Shown: positions 7,523 through 16,123, counted from the stretch's first letter. The stretch: 26,842 nucleotides of DNA from Alistipes sp. (GCA_017646785.1 JAGCLX010000022.1:1-26842), one strand, 5' to 3'. Notes: a model not told the origin generated them from the letters alone. A program made the numbers and translations.

Positions 7523-10162
7523 ATGGCAAGATATAAGGAGCAAAATAGGAGGGAGGCTGTCGGACGTGATTACACGGAGAGTGGTACGATGACGGTGCGC
7601 GAAAATGTACGCCTGATGGTGGGCTTTATGCTCGTTATGGTGGGTCTGTTTTTGGCCTGCTCCATATTGTCGTACTTCTTCTACTGGAAGCTCGACATGA
7701 GTGCGCTCATGGAGACCAACCCTCGTGTGGATGTGGTATATAGCAATGTCTGTGGCCCTATGGGTGCTCGTGTTGCTCAGGGTCTTGTGGGTGGCTGCTT
7801 TGGTATCTTTGCCGTGGCATTCCCCATCTTTTTCATCATCCTCGGCTGGCGTATGTTCCGCTTTAAGCCTATGCACCTGCACCGCATGGCGCTTATCTAT
7901 CTCCTTGTGCTTGTCATGGGCTCACTCACGCTTGCTGCCATCTTCGGCACTAAGTGGAGTCTCTTTGGCACGGGTATGGGTGGTGGCTATGGCTTGGCGC
8001 TCAGCGAGTGGCTGACAAGCCATGTAGGCTTCATCGGTACGTTGCTTATCATCCTTGTGGGTTGGATAGCTACGGGCATAATCATCAATCGTAACTTCCT
8101 GCAGTGGCTTGGCAATGCCATTGTCGATATATATGAGAAGTGTGCCGATAGGGTAGCGCCTATGTTGGCGAAGATTGGCCGCAATAAGACTGTAAATCAG
8201 GATGTTGAAGATGTTGCTGCTGTGGCCTATGATAGAGCCTATGATGAGGAGTTGAATACCCCCGAAGAGCCTATGGCTGAGTCGACAGAGCAAATGGCTC
8301 AGGCGACTGATCCTATGGACGATATCTTCACCGTCGAGGCTATTGGCGATAATACGCAGGATGTAGAGGTGCCCGCAGAGGATAAGGAGGCTGTAGAGGT
8401 TGCCGCTGTTGCTGAGGAGGTGGATGACGACGACCCCTTCTGTGTTATTCCTCGTGGTCTGGATGTGGAGCAGGGTGACGAGCCATTATCTCATGCTGCC
8501 GCTGCCGAGAAGCTGGGCATCGAGCCGGAGGGTGACGACGTCATGAGCGTAGAGCCCAGAGAGGATGATGGCTTGGTGGTTACGGTGACCCATAATGGTG
8601 TCAAGGAGGTCGATGAGGAGGATATTGAGTCGGAGCTCTATGACCCTATGCGTGACCTATATAACTATCAGCCACCCACGCCATCGTTGCTCGTTGACCA
8701 TAAGTCTAAGTCAGTGGTGGATGAGGAGGAGATATTCCGCAATAAGGAGCGCATACGCGAGACGCTGTTGCACTTCCATGTGCCCATTATCAGCATGCAC
8801 GCTACGGTAGGTCCCACTGTCACGCTCTACGAGATTGTGCAGGAACCAGGTGTTAAGATTTCGCGCATCCAGGGCTTGGAGGATGACCTTGCGCAGAACC
8901 TCAAGGCAGCGAGTGTGCGTATTATAGCCCCTATACCGGGTAAGGGTACTGTTGGTATCGAGGTGCCGAACCAGACTAAGCAGACTGTGTCTATGCGCTC
9001 GGCTATATGCAGCGAGGAGTTCCAGAACTCCAAGGCTGAGCTCCCCGTGGTTATAGGTCGCACAATCCAGAATGAGAACTACACCTTTGACCTCGCTAAG
9101 ATGCCGCACCTCTTGGTTGCAGGTGCTACGGGCCAGGGTAAGTCTGTTGGCTTGAATGCCATCATCACGTCGCTGCTCTACCGCAAGCACCCCGCGGAGT
9201 TGAAGTTTGTGCTTATCGACCCCAAGATGGTTGAGTTCTCGCTATACAACAAGCTCGAGCGTCACTTCCTCGCAAAGATGGAGTCGGAGGATGAGTCTAT
9301 CGTTACCGACCCCAAGAAGGCTGTGTATACGCTTAATGCCCTCTGCACGGAGATGGCTAATCGCTTGGAGTTGTGTAAGAAGGCGCATGCAAAGAACATA
9401 GTTGAGTATAACGAGAAGTTCGTTGCTCGACGTCTTAACCCAGAGCATGGTCACCGCTATTTGCCATATATCGTGGTGATTATAGATGAGTTTGCCGACC
9501 TTATCATGACAGCCAAGGAGGTCGAGGCTCCTGTTATGCGTCTTGCGCAGAAGGCGCGAGCTATCGGTATCCACCTCATCGTGGCTACACAGCGCCCCGA
9601 TGTCAAGGTTATCACGGGTGGTATCAAGGCAAACTTCCCTGCGCGTATCGCCTTCCGCGTTATGCAGATGACCGACTCGCGCACGATTATCGACCAGCCA
9701 GGTGCTAACCAGCTTATCGGTCGTGGCGATATGCTCTTCTTGAGCGGTGGTGAGCCTATACGCATCCAGTGCGCCTTTGTTGATACGCCCGAGGTGGAGA
9801 ACATCGTCGAGCATATCGGTGCACAGCAGGGCTACACCTCGGCATATAACCTTCCCGACTATGTGCCCGAGCAGGGTGCCGGTGAGGCGTCTGTGGGCTT
9901 TGGATCGGAGGAGAGTGGCGCACCCCAGAAGTTTGATGCTAAATTTGGTGAGATTGCCCGCGAGGCGGTGTCGAGTGGCGTTATCTCAACCTCTATGATT
10001 CAGCGTAACTTCGAGGTGGGCTTCAACCGCGCTGGTCGCATCATGCTTCAGCTTGAGCGCGCAGGTATCGTAGGTCCACAGGTAGGCTCTAAGCCTCGCG
10101 AGATAAAGTACTATGACCTTCAATCTCTTGAGGCGCGCCTTCAGGAGTTGGGTGTATTCTAA
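7523..10162 (+). CDS. ftsK: DNA translocase FtsK
   Basis: An 879-residue septal DNA pump that moves chromosome termini through the closing septum and activates dimer resolution by Xer recombinases. Four membrane helices lie near residues 31-54, 86-109, 121-142 and 167-188. An acidic, low-complexity linker (about 221-375) follows. The motor has Walker A GATGQGKS at 534-541 and Walker B IVVIIDE ending at Glu656. The C-terminal gamma winged helix, which reads DNA polarity signals, is at about 810-879. Domain order and length are normal for Bacteroidetes FtsK. In E. coli the FtsK C-terminus contacts ParC and stimulates topoisomerase IV, so sharing an operon with parE-parC makes functional sense (inference). 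Confidence 0.95.
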   Translation: MARYKEQNRREAVGRDYTESGTMTVRENVRLMVGFMLVMVGLFLACSILSYFFYWKLDMSALMETNPRVDVVYSNVCGPMGARVAQGLVGGCFGIFAVAFPIFFIILGWRMFRFKPMHLHRMALIYLLVLVMGSLTLAAIFGTKWSLFGTGMGGGYGLALSEWLTSHVGFIGTLLIILVGWIATGIIINRNFLQWLGNAIVDIYEKCADRVAPMLAKIGRNKTVNQDVEDVAAVAYDRAYDEELNTPEEPMAESTEQMAQATDPMDDIFTVEAIGDNTQDVEVPAEDKEAVEVAAVAEEVDDDDPFCVIPRGLDVEQGDEPLSHAAAAEKLGIEPEGDDVMSVEPREDDGLVVTVTHNGVKEVDEEDIESELYDPMRDLYNYQPPTPSLLVDHKSKSVVDEEEIFRNKERIRETLLHFHVPIISMHATVGPTVTLYEIVQEPGVKISRIQGLEDDLAQNLKAASVRIIAPIPGKGTVGIEVPNQTKQTVSMRSAICSEEFQNSKAELPVVIGRTIQNENYTFDLAKMPHLLVAGATGQGKSVGLNAIITSLLYRKHPAELKFVLIDPKMVEFSLYNKLERHFLAKMESEDESIVTDPKKAVYTLNALCTEMANRLELCKKAHAKNIVEYNEKFVARRLNPEHGHRYLPYIVVIIDEFADLIMTAKEVEAPVMRLAQKARAIGIHLIVATQRPDVKVITGGIKANFPARIAFRVMQMTDSRTIIDQPGANQLIGRGDMLFLSGGEPIRIQCAFVDTPEVENIVEHIGAQQGYTSAYNLPDYVPEQGAGEASVGFGSEESGAPQKFDAKFGEIAREAVSSGVISTSMIQRNFEVGFNRAGRIMLQLERAGIVGPQVGSKPREIKYYDLQSLEARLQELGVF

Positions 10163-10167
10163 TCGCT

Positions 10168-10770
10168 ATGAAACAGATACTTACACTATTTATAGCCCTG
10201 CTGTCGACACTCGGCGGCGTGAGCGCACAGAGTGCCTCGGAGTGGCTTGCCAAGCTCGATGCGTCACTTGGTGAACGATATGCCATGAATATCACGGTTG
10301 CTATGGGCAGCGAGAGTCAGCACAGCGGCTTCGTAGTTGTGGAGGGTGATAGCTACTACATGACCCTCGGCATTATGGAGGTGTACTGCGACGGCAAGCT
10401 GCGCTACGAGGTTAACAACCAGCGCAAGGAGGTTGTTGAGGATGTGGTAAACCTTGCTTCGTGCGATCTTCTCTCCAATCCCACGCGTGCCTTCGACTTT
10501 GTCCCCGAGGAGTTCGCTATGGAGGTTACGGCGATGAGTGATAGTGCAGTGACGCTGATGCTTACTCCTAATAGTGAAGATATGGGTGTCAATTCAATAG
10601 TGCTCACGTTGGCTCGTAATGGCTCGATGGTCGAGCCTACGACCATTAGCTATGACTATGATGGAGAGCAGGTCGCTATATCGCTTCAGAAGTTAAAAAG
10701 CACCGACCTTAAGCTACGTAAGTGGGATAAGGCGGCATACCGCGCCTATGATATTGTATCATTTTTATAA
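10168..10770 (+). CDS. LolA-like periplasmic lipoprotein carrier
   Basis: A 200-residue exported protein with a clear signal peptide (residues 1-20, cleavage after GVSA). The mature part has the LolA/LppX pattern: a short N-terminal helix (SASEWLAKLDASL), then a run of amphipathic strands (SGFVVVEGDSYYM, KLRYEVNNQRKEVV) and a conserved DLKLRKWD near the end. LolA carries outer-membrane lipoproteins across the periplasm from LolCDE. Location directly after ftsK (5 nt) is the same order as in many other bacteria and is the strongest support. Sequence alone gives only fold-level similarity, so the function is probable rather than proven. Confidence 0.75.
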   Translation: MKQILTLFIALLSTLGGVSAQSASEWLAKLDASLGERYAMNITVAMGSESQHSGFVVVEGDSYYMTLGIMEVYCDGKLRYEVNNQRKEVVEDVVNLASCDLLSNPTRAFDFVPEEFAMEVTAMSDSAVTLMLTPNSEDMGVNSIVLTLARNGSMVEPTTISYDYDGEQVAISLQKLKSTDLKLRKWDKAAYRAYDIVSFL

Positions 10771-10780
10771 ATAATTGTCT

Positions 10781-11473
10781 ATGAGAAAGTTGATGTTTGT
10801 AATTGCCCTTTTGGGCGTGGTGGCGTGTGAACCCGATAGCGTTGACCGCAAGCCTAATACCGAGGTTGAGAAGTTTGAAAGTCTAATGGCTGTGGAGTAT
10901 ACCTATGGCTTCGCGAACGATATCTTCGAGTTCGAGTATTTCTACAACGAGGAGTATGCCTACTGGGGTGGTTTTGCCCTCTCTAAGGTTAAGGATGCCG
11001 ACCCCGCAAATGGACTCTTTGCCAACCAGTATGCCGTCTTCAACGACTCTGCAGCCTCGGGCGAATACTTCCTTATCTACTACTATGACTCCTTCAACGA
11101 ACCATGCGATATTGTCTTAAAGAAGGCTGTTCACCTCTCGGATGTGAAGCTCAACCTCACAACCTACACCTACGCCTCAATCACCAACGAGGAGATTAAC
11201 GACTTCGCGCGTGCGTTTACCGATGGCGACTACCTTAAGGTCGTATTTACAGGTATGAAGGGTAATGAGGTCACTGGCGTTGACGAGTGCTATGTTGTTG
11301 ATTTCCGCAATGGTAAGCGCGAGATGGCGACCGACTGGACTGAGTATTCTCTTGTCAACCTCGGCAGCGATTACGACCGTGTGCGCGTGACAATTGAGAC
11401 CACCGATGTAGGTGAGTGGGGAGCGAATACTCCGCTTTACATTGCCCTTGACGACCTCACTTATTTCTTGTGA
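10781..11473 (+). CDS. DUF4465-type lipoprotein
   Basis: A predicted lipoprotein of 230 residues starting at the ATG at 10781; an in-frame TTG two codons earlier is possible but less likely. The signal peptide ends in a lipobox (VVAC, Cys16). The mature domain matches what I recall of the DUF4465 pattern in Bacteroidetes: YWGGFALSKVKD, then an NQYAVFN block about 25 residues later, and a jelly-roll-like C-terminus ending in LYIALDDLTYFL. Members are cell-surface proteins of unknown ligand. It lies 10 nt after the LolA-like gene and is the last gene of the operon. Its final codons (TTC TTG TGA) overlap a 12-nt duplicate of the arm of the structured repeat that follows. Confidence 0.72.
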   Translation: MRKLMFVIALLGVVACEPDSVDRKPNTEVEKFESLMAVEYTYGFANDIFEFEYFYNEEYAYWGGFALSKVKDADPANGLFANQYAVFNDSAASGEYFLIYYYDSFNEPCDIVLKKAVHLSDVKLNLTTYTYASITNEEINDFARAFTDGDYLKVVFTGMKGNEVTGVDECYVVDFRNGKREMATDWTEYSLVNLGSDYDRVRVTIETTDVGEWGANTPLYIALDDLTYFL

Positions 11474-11474
11474 T

Positions 11475-11601
11475 ATTTCTTGTTATAGTGGCGCATCTGC
11501 TTTCGCTTCAATCAAATCCCCGAATGGGACGTACGCTATAGTACTACCCATCCGGGGATTTTTCATATCAACGACACATCTGCACCACTCTGACAAGAAA
11601 T
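11475..11601 (+). repeat. Structured palindromic repeat, copy 1 of 3
   Basis: A 127 nt element. The outer arms are 11475-11494 and 11582-11601 (17 of 20 positions match as an inverted repeat; core ATTTCTTGT / ACAAGAAAT). Inside is a long hairpin. AAATCCCCG (11514-11522) pairs with CGGGGATTT (11553-11561), then ATGGG with CCCAT, then GTAC with GTAC around GCTATA. A TTTTT run directly follows the inner stem, so the hairpin could terminate transcription in the + direction. It closes the plsC-to-DUF4465 operon. Related copies are at 16647-16774 and 18954-19080. Confidence 0.88.
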
Positions 11602-11657
11602 CTATTGTCGTTTAACACGATTAATCTCATATCCACTCGAAATATCTCCTCTAATAT

Positions 11658-11688
11658 TTTGTTTATCACGCATTTTTTCGTACCTTTG
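11658..11688 (+). promoter_or_regulatory. Promoter of the rsmI-mazG gene run
   Basis: TTTG (11658-11661), a 19 nt spacer and TACCTTTG (11681-11688) match the Bacteroides consensus exactly. The first start codon is at 11722. It lies 56 nt past the structured repeat, consistent with the repeat ending the previous unit. Confidence 0.8.
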
Positions 11689-11721
11689 ATACGTTATATG
11701 TATATATATTGTCGCTAAACT

Positions 11722-12840
11722 ATGACACAAAAAAAGATAGAAGAGCGTTTGTCGCGCATACAGAGATTTGTAGATAATTGGAAGATTGAGGGTAGTCTAT
11801 CGCTTATCGAGCGAGATATCATTCTCGAGGAGCTGCGTGGTCTATATACTGAGGTATTCAATTATATGCCTAAAGGAGAGCAGACTCCTGCTAATGAGTC
11901 TGTTATAATCTCTGGTGCTGCTCATGCTGATGAGAATGTAGAAGAGCATAACGATGTTCAGGAGGCTGAAGTGGTTGACGAGCCTATGGATGCCGAGCAT
12001 GATGATGAGTCGGTAGTTGCAGATGTTGTAGCAGAACCTGTGGTGGAGGATGTTGTAGCACCCGCAATCGCTGTGACTCACGAGTCTGTTGGCGACGCCT
12101 TTGATGACGCCCTTGATATAGATGCACTATTGGGTCTTACGGGTGATGACACCATCGAAGAGGCTGAGCGCGCCATCGAGGAGGGCCGCGAGGAGGCAGC
12201 ACACGCAGCGGAGGTTGCAGAGGTTGCAGAGCCCGAAGTAGAACCTGTAGTTACTTCAGTTGCTCCCGTAGCTTCTGCGTCTGAGCCCGTGGCGGAGAGA
12301 GTTAAGGTGGGTGGTCTCTTCGATATAGATGACATCCCAGTGCGCAGTCGTCGTGGTCGTAAGATGATATCGCTCTATGATGCGCCAACAAAGCAACCAA
12401 ATATAGCCGCTAAGCATGTAGAGCCAGTGGCTGAGCCAGTTGTTGAGACGAAAGTGGAGGTTGCTGTCCCAGCCCCTGCACCCGAGCCTACTCCTGCTCC
12501 TGCACCTGCTCCTGTAGTTGAGCCTACACCACAGCGATTGGGTGATGTGATAGCAAAGAATGTCACTACGCTTGCAGATAAGATGGCCGAGGAGCAGCCC
12601 ACAGCGGCATATAACCGCATTACCGACATCCGTAAGGCAATAGGTCTCAATGATAAATTTTTGATGATACGCGACCTCTTTGGTGGCGATGCAAACCTCT
12701 ATGAGGATACCATTACGCACCTCAATGAGTTTGAGGACCTTGACGAGTGCATGATCTTCATCGTTGAGAACTTCCGTTGGAATCCCGACTCGGAGGGTGC
12801 AAAGCTACTCGTGTCGCTTATCGAGCGTAAACTATCTTAA
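11722..12840 (+). CDS. Acidic low-complexity protein of unknown function
   Basis: A 372-residue protein I do not recognise by function. It has three parts. Residues 1-50 are a predicted alpha-helical head (MTQKKIEERLSRIQRFVDNW onward). About 55-280 is a disordered, Val/Ala/Glu/Asp-rich stretch with a Pro-Ala repeat section near 250-270. About 280-372 is a folded tail with RITDIRKAIGLNDKFLMIRDLF and then NEFEDLDECMIFIVENFRWN. No signal peptide or membrane helix is visible, so it should be cytoplasmic. The two conserved-looking ends joined by a long flexible linker suggest a scaffold or tether. It is the first gene after a clear promoter, and rsmI follows 18 nt later. Confidence 0.8.
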   Translation: MTQKKIEERLSRIQRFVDNWKIEGSLSLIERDIILEELRGLYTEVFNYMPKGEQTPANESVIISGAAHADENVEEHNDVQEAEVVDEPMDAEHDDESVVADVVAEPVVEDVVAPAIAVTHESVGDAFDDALDIDALLGLTGDDTIEEAERAIEEGREEAAHAAEVAEVAEPEVEPVVTSVAPVASASEPVAERVKVGGLFDIDDIPVRSRRGRKMISLYDAPTKQPNIAAKHVEPVAEPVVETKVEVAVPAPAPEPTPAPAPAPVVEPTPQRLGDVIAKNVTTLADKMAEEQPTAAYNRITDIRKAIGLNDKFLMIRDLFGGDANLYEDTITHLNEFEDLDECMIFIVENFRWNPDSEGAKLLVSLIERKLS

Positions 12841-12858
12841 TGTCAGGAGTATAGGACT

Positions 12859-13584
12859 ATGGCAAAACTATATATCGTACCCACGCCCATTGGCAACCTC
12901 GAGGATATAACACTGCGCGCCATCAACGTGCTTAAGGAGGTGGACTTCATCCTCGCGGAGGATACACGCACATCGTCACACCTTATGCGCCACCTCGGCA
13001 TAGAGAAGCCCATGCACTCGCACCACAAGTTCAACGAGCATGCCACTGTTGGTCGTGTTGTTGAGGCTATAGCTGCGGGCAAGGATGTGGCACTGGTGTC
13101 GGATGCCGGCACTCCAGGCATCTCAGATCCAGGCTTTTTACTTGTGCGCCGTTGTGTGGAGGAGGGTATAGAGGTGATTACACTCCCTGGTGCTACGGCA
13201 CTCATCCCCGCCGTTGTGCAGAGCGGCTTCCCTTGTGATAGGTTCTGCTTCGAGGGCTTCCTGCCCCAGAAGAAGGGACGCATGAAGCGCTTGGAGGAGC
13301 TCTCAACCGAGCCACGCACCATCATCTTCTACGAGTCGCCATATCGCGTAGTTAAGTGCCTCGAGCAGATTGCCGAGACCTTTGGCGCGGAGCGTCGTGT
13401 GGCTGTGGTGAGGGAGATAACCAAGAAGTTTGAGGAGACCGTGCGTGGCACCGTGGCGGAGGCTATCGCTCACTTCAAGGCACATGAGCCTAAGGGTGAG
13501 TTTGTGATTGTCGTTGCGGGCTACGACCCTAAGGCCGAGCGCAGTGCTGAGGCCGATAATGAGAATAGCGACGAGGAGGAGTAG
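12859..13584 (+). CDS. rsmI: 16S rRNA (cytidine-1402-2'-O)-methyltransferase
   Basis: A 241-residue tetrapyrrole-methylase-fold enzyme that 2'-O-methylates C1402 in the decoding centre of 16S rRNA using S-adenosylmethionine. Diagnostic motifs are VPTPIGNLED (7-16), ILAEDTRTS (31-39), SDAGTPGISDPG (81-92), LPGATA (109-114) and FYESPYR (157-163). The protein is shorter than E. coli RsmI (about 285) because the C-terminal extension is replaced by a short acidic tail, which I believe is common in Bacteroidetes. An AGGAG at 12845-12849, 9 nt before the ATG, is an unusual Shine-Dalgarno-like site for this genome and supports the start. The next gene begins 2 nt after the stop. Confidence 0.93.
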   Translation: MAKLYIVPTPIGNLEDITLRAINVLKEVDFILAEDTRTSSHLMRHLGIEKPMHSHHKFNEHATVGRVVEAIAAGKDVALVSDAGTPGISDPGFLLVRRCVEEGIEVITLPGATALIPAVVQSGFPCDRFCFEGFLPQKKGRMKRLEELSTEPRTIIFYESPYRVVKCLEQIAETFGAERRVAVVREITKKFEETVRGTVAEAIAHFKAHEPKGEFVIVVAGYDPKAERSAEADNENSDEEE

Positions 13585-13586
13585 CA

Positions 13587-14588
13587 ATGGCACGACTTAG
13601 CGTAGTCATACTCAACTGGAATGGCCGTCGCCACCTGGAGCGATACTTACCGAGTGTCGTTGCCCACACCGAGGGTGACGCTGAGGTTGTCGTTGCTGAT
13701 AATGGCTCAACGGATGACTCATTGCAGTGGCTGCGCCTGAATTATCCCGATGTTAGGGTTATACGTCTCGATCGCAACTATGGATTTGCTGGAGGGTATA
13801 ACCGTGCATTGAGGGAGGTAGATAGCGAGTATGTGCTTCTCTTAAACTCCGATGTGGAGGTTACTGCAGGGTGGTGGCAGCCACTTGTCGAGGTGCTCGA
13901 CGCGGAGAGTGATGTCGGTGCTGTTGCACCTAAGCTACTGGCAGATACCGAGCGCACTAAGTTTGAGTATGCAGGTGCTTCGGGAGGCTTTATAGATTAC
14001 TTGGGTTACCCATTCTGCCGTGGTCGCATTCTGTCGTGCGTGGAGGAGGATAAGGGTCAGTATGATGACAGCAGAGATATATTTTGGGCAAGTGGAGCTG
14101 CACTATGCTGTCGTAGGGCGGTGTTTGAGCAGTTGGGTGGCTTCGATGAGGATTTCTTTGCTCACATGGAGGAGATAGATCTCCAGTGGCGCATGCAGCT
14201 TTCGGGCTGGCGCATAGTGGTTGAGCCTAAGTCCGTTGTCTACCACCTTGGTGGTGGCACGCTCCCCGCATCGTCACACAAGATATTCCTCAACCACCGT
14301 AACAACCTCGCCATGCTCTTCAAGTGTGCCTCGCCCCTACAGCGTGCTGTGGTGGCTGTGGTGCGCCCACTGACGGATATGTTGGAGGCTGTGGTGAACC
14401 TCGTTATGTTGCACCCCCATCGTGCCTGGGCTATTGTGCGAGCATGGAGTGAGTTTATCGTGTGGCATGGTGCTCTCAGCCGCAAGCGCAAAGCTGTTGT
14501 TCGCAAGGTAGCGCCTAAGGGCATATACCTAAACTCTATAGTTGTGCGTTATATCCTCGGAAGACGCACCTTTAACAATATGATGTGA
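13587..14588 (+). CDS. Family 2 glycosyltransferase (WbbL/rhamnosyltransferase-like)
   Basis: A 333-residue GT-A glycosyltransferase of the COG1216 type. The nucleotide-sugar fold begins with LSVVILNWNG (4-13), the uridine/thymidine-binding DNGSTD is at 38-43, LDRNYGFAGGYN at 61-72, and the metal-binding LNSD at 86-89. The acceptor-side block WASGAALCCRR...GGFDEDFFAHMEEIDL (about 168-200) contains the ED/EE catalytic-base region, and the HLGGGTLP and NHRNNL motifs follow. A helical, basic C-terminus could associate with the membrane. Members add rhamnose or related sugars to cell-surface glycans; the sugar and acceptor here are unknown. The stop overlaps the start of the next gene (TGATG), so the two transferases are probably translated together. 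Confidence 0.85.
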   Translation: MARLSVVILNWNGRRHLERYLPSVVAHTEGDAEVVVADNGSTDDSLQWLRLNYPDVRVIRLDRNYGFAGGYNRALREVDSEYVLLLNSDVEVTAGWWQPLVEVLDAESDVGAVAPKLLADTERTKFEYAGASGGFIDYLGYPFCRGRILSCVEEDKGQYDDSRDIFWASGAALCCRRAVFEQLGGFDEDFFAHMEEIDLQWRMQLSGWRIVVEPKSVVYHLGGGTLPASSHKIFLNHRNNLAMLFKCASPLQRAVVAVVRPLTDMLEAVVNLVMLHPHRAWAIVRAWSEFIVWHGALSRKRKAVVRKVAPKGIYLNSIVVRYILGRRTFNNMM

Positions 14589-15304
14589 TGAAACGACTAA
14601 TAATCATACCCACATATAACGAGCGCGAGAATATCACTAAGATGATACGCCGTGTGATGGATGATGCTCTTGGCTTTGACTTGCTCATTGTCGACGATGG
14701 TTCACCAGATGGTACGGCAGACCTTGTACGCCAGGAGCAGAGCAACTACCCTGAGCGCCTACACATGATTGAGCGTGAGGGTAAGCTCGGCCTCGGCACG
14801 GCATATATCGCGGGCTTTAAGTATGCCCTTGAGCGTGGCTACGACCGCATCTTCGAGATGGACTGTGACTTCTCGCACAACCCCGATGACCTTGCTCGCT
14901 TGGATGCTATGCTCGATGAAAAGGATGTGGCCATAGGCTCGAGATACTGCAAGGGCGTTAACGTTGTTAACTGGCCCATGGGTCGCCTGCTTATGTCCTA
15001 CTTCGCATCGAAGTATGTGCGCACCGTTACGCGCATGCCCATATGTGATGCCACTGCAGGCTTTGTGGGCTATCGTCGCGAGGTGCTCGAGGCTATCGAC
15101 CTTGATAATATCGCTATGAACGGCTATGGCTTTCAGATAGAGATGAAGTACACGGCATGGCGCTTGGGCTTCAATGTGGGTGAGGTGTCTATCATCTTCA
15201 TCGACCGTGTGGAGGGCACATCGAAGATGTCGTCAGGCATATTTGGTGAGGCGTTCTTCGGAGTCCTCAAACTACCATTCAGAAGTATAAAACCTAAAAA
15301 ATAG
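14588..15304 (+). CDS. Polyprenol-phosphate mannosyltransferase-like GT2
   Basis: A 238-residue family 2 glycosyltransferase of the Dpm1 type. Motifs are IIPTYNERENI (6-16), DDGSPDGT (36-43), GLGTAYIAGFKYAL (68-81), the DXD metal site DCD (92-94) and GSRY (117-120). There is no C-terminal membrane domain, as in the soluble eukaryotic-like Dpm1 group. These enzymes load mannose (or a related hexose) from GDP-sugar onto a polyprenyl phosphate for use outside the membrane. The ATG at 14588 overlaps the previous stop; a GTG one codon earlier (14585) is an alternative. It could supply a lipid-linked sugar to the surface-glycan pathway suggested by the preceding transferase (inference). Confidence 0.85.
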   Translation: MKRLIIIPTYNERENITKMIRRVMDDALGFDLLIVDDGSPDGTADLVRQEQSNYPERLHMIEREGKLGLGTAYIAGFKYALERGYDRIFEMDCDFSHNPDDLARLDAMLDEKDVAIGSRYCKGVNVVNWPMGRLLMSYFASKYVRTVTRMPICDATAGFVGYRREVLEAIDLDNIAMNGYGFQIEMKYTAWRLGFNVGEVSIIFIDRVEGTSKMSSGIFGEAFFGVLKLPFRSIKPKK

Positions 15305-15308
15305 TAAA

Positions 15309-16094
15309 ATGGAGAGAAAAGAGGCAGAGATGGCAACATCGCGATTGCTCGACGTAATGGATAAGCTGCGTGCGGAGTGCCCATGGGATAGGGAGCAGAC
15401 CTTCGACTCGTTGCGTAATAACACCATAGAGGAGACCTACGAGCTTGCTGATGCCATCACCGACAAGAATATGGAGGGCATCAAGGAGGAGCTTGGCGAC
15501 CTCCTGCTGCACGTGGTCTTCTACTCGAAGCTGGGTGAGGAGGCTAAGGCTTTCAACTATACAGATGTGGCTAATGGCGTGTGCGACAAGCTTATATACC
15601 GCCATCCACACGTCTATGGCGACATACATGCCGACACCCCCGAGGAGGTTAAGCAGAACTGGGAGGCACTCAAGCTACGCAAGAAAAACCGCAAGAGTGG
15701 CGCTCTGGGTGGTGTCCCCGTGTCGTTGCCAGCCATGGTCAAGGCATTCCGCGTGGGCGAGAAGGCTGCGGCTACGGGCTTCGACTGGGAGAAGCGCGAG
15801 GATGTGTGGGCTAAGGTCAAGGAGGAGCTCATGGAGGTGGACGCTGAGATTGAGGCTAAGGACACCGAGCGCCTGACAGATGAGATGGGCGACCTCTTCT
15901 TCGCACTCATAAACGCCTGCCGCCTCTATGGCATAGACCCCGAGGGTGCGCTCGAGCGTACAAATAAGAAGTTTATCCGCCGCTTTAACCACGTGGAGCT
16001 GCGCGCCGAGGAGCAGGGTAAGAGCCTTAGAGATATGACCCTCGCAGAGATGGATTCGTACTGGGATGAGGCAAAGGCGCTGGAGAGAAAGTAA
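15309..16094 (+). CDS. mazG: Nucleoside triphosphate pyrophosphohydrolase MazG
   Basis: A 261-residue tandem-domain MazG. Each half carries the all-alpha NTP-PPase metal signature. In domain 1 it is EETYE (41-45) with EELGD (60-64); in domain 2 it is EELMEVD (172-178) with DEMGD (191-195). The linker motif RHPHVYGD (98-105) and the N-terminal LRAECPWD (20-27) are also diagnostic. The enzyme hydrolyses NTPs/dNTPs to NMPs and pyrophosphate, cleaning the pool of abnormal nucleotides and, in E. coli, affecting ppGpp responses. Both metal sites look intact. It starts 4 nt after the Dpm1-like gene; an ATG at 15330 is a possible alternative start. Confidence 0.93.
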   Translation: MERKEAEMATSRLLDVMDKLRAECPWDREQTFDSLRNNTIEETYELADAITDKNMEGIKEELGDLLLHVVFYSKLGEEAKAFNYTDVANGVCDKLIYRHPHVYGDIHADTPEEVKQNWEALKLRKKNRKSGALGGVPVSLPAMVKAFRVGEKAAATGFDWEKREDVWAKVKEELMEVDAEIEAKDTERLTDEMGDLFFALINACRLYGIDPEGALERTNKKFIRRFNHVELRAEEQGKSLRDMTLAEMDSYWDEAKALERK

Positions 16095-16123
16095 TCTGAT
16101 AATAAGTAATATACAATAATAAT

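Noticed and set aside
6713..7882. Long open frame on the minus strand (389 codons) opposite murI and ftsK
   Set aside because: The plus strand holds two unmistakable genes with all catalytic motifs. The minus-strand product is His-rich, has no recognisable domain and is a by-product of codon usage.
10775..10780. TTG start two codons before the DUF4465 lipoprotein ATG
   Set aside because: The ATG at 10781 gives a standard signal peptide and lipobox; there is no sign that TTG is used.
12478..12535. Pro-Ala codon repeats as a DNA repeat element
   Set aside because: They are in frame, encode a Pro/Ala linker and vary at third positions, so they are protein low complexity.
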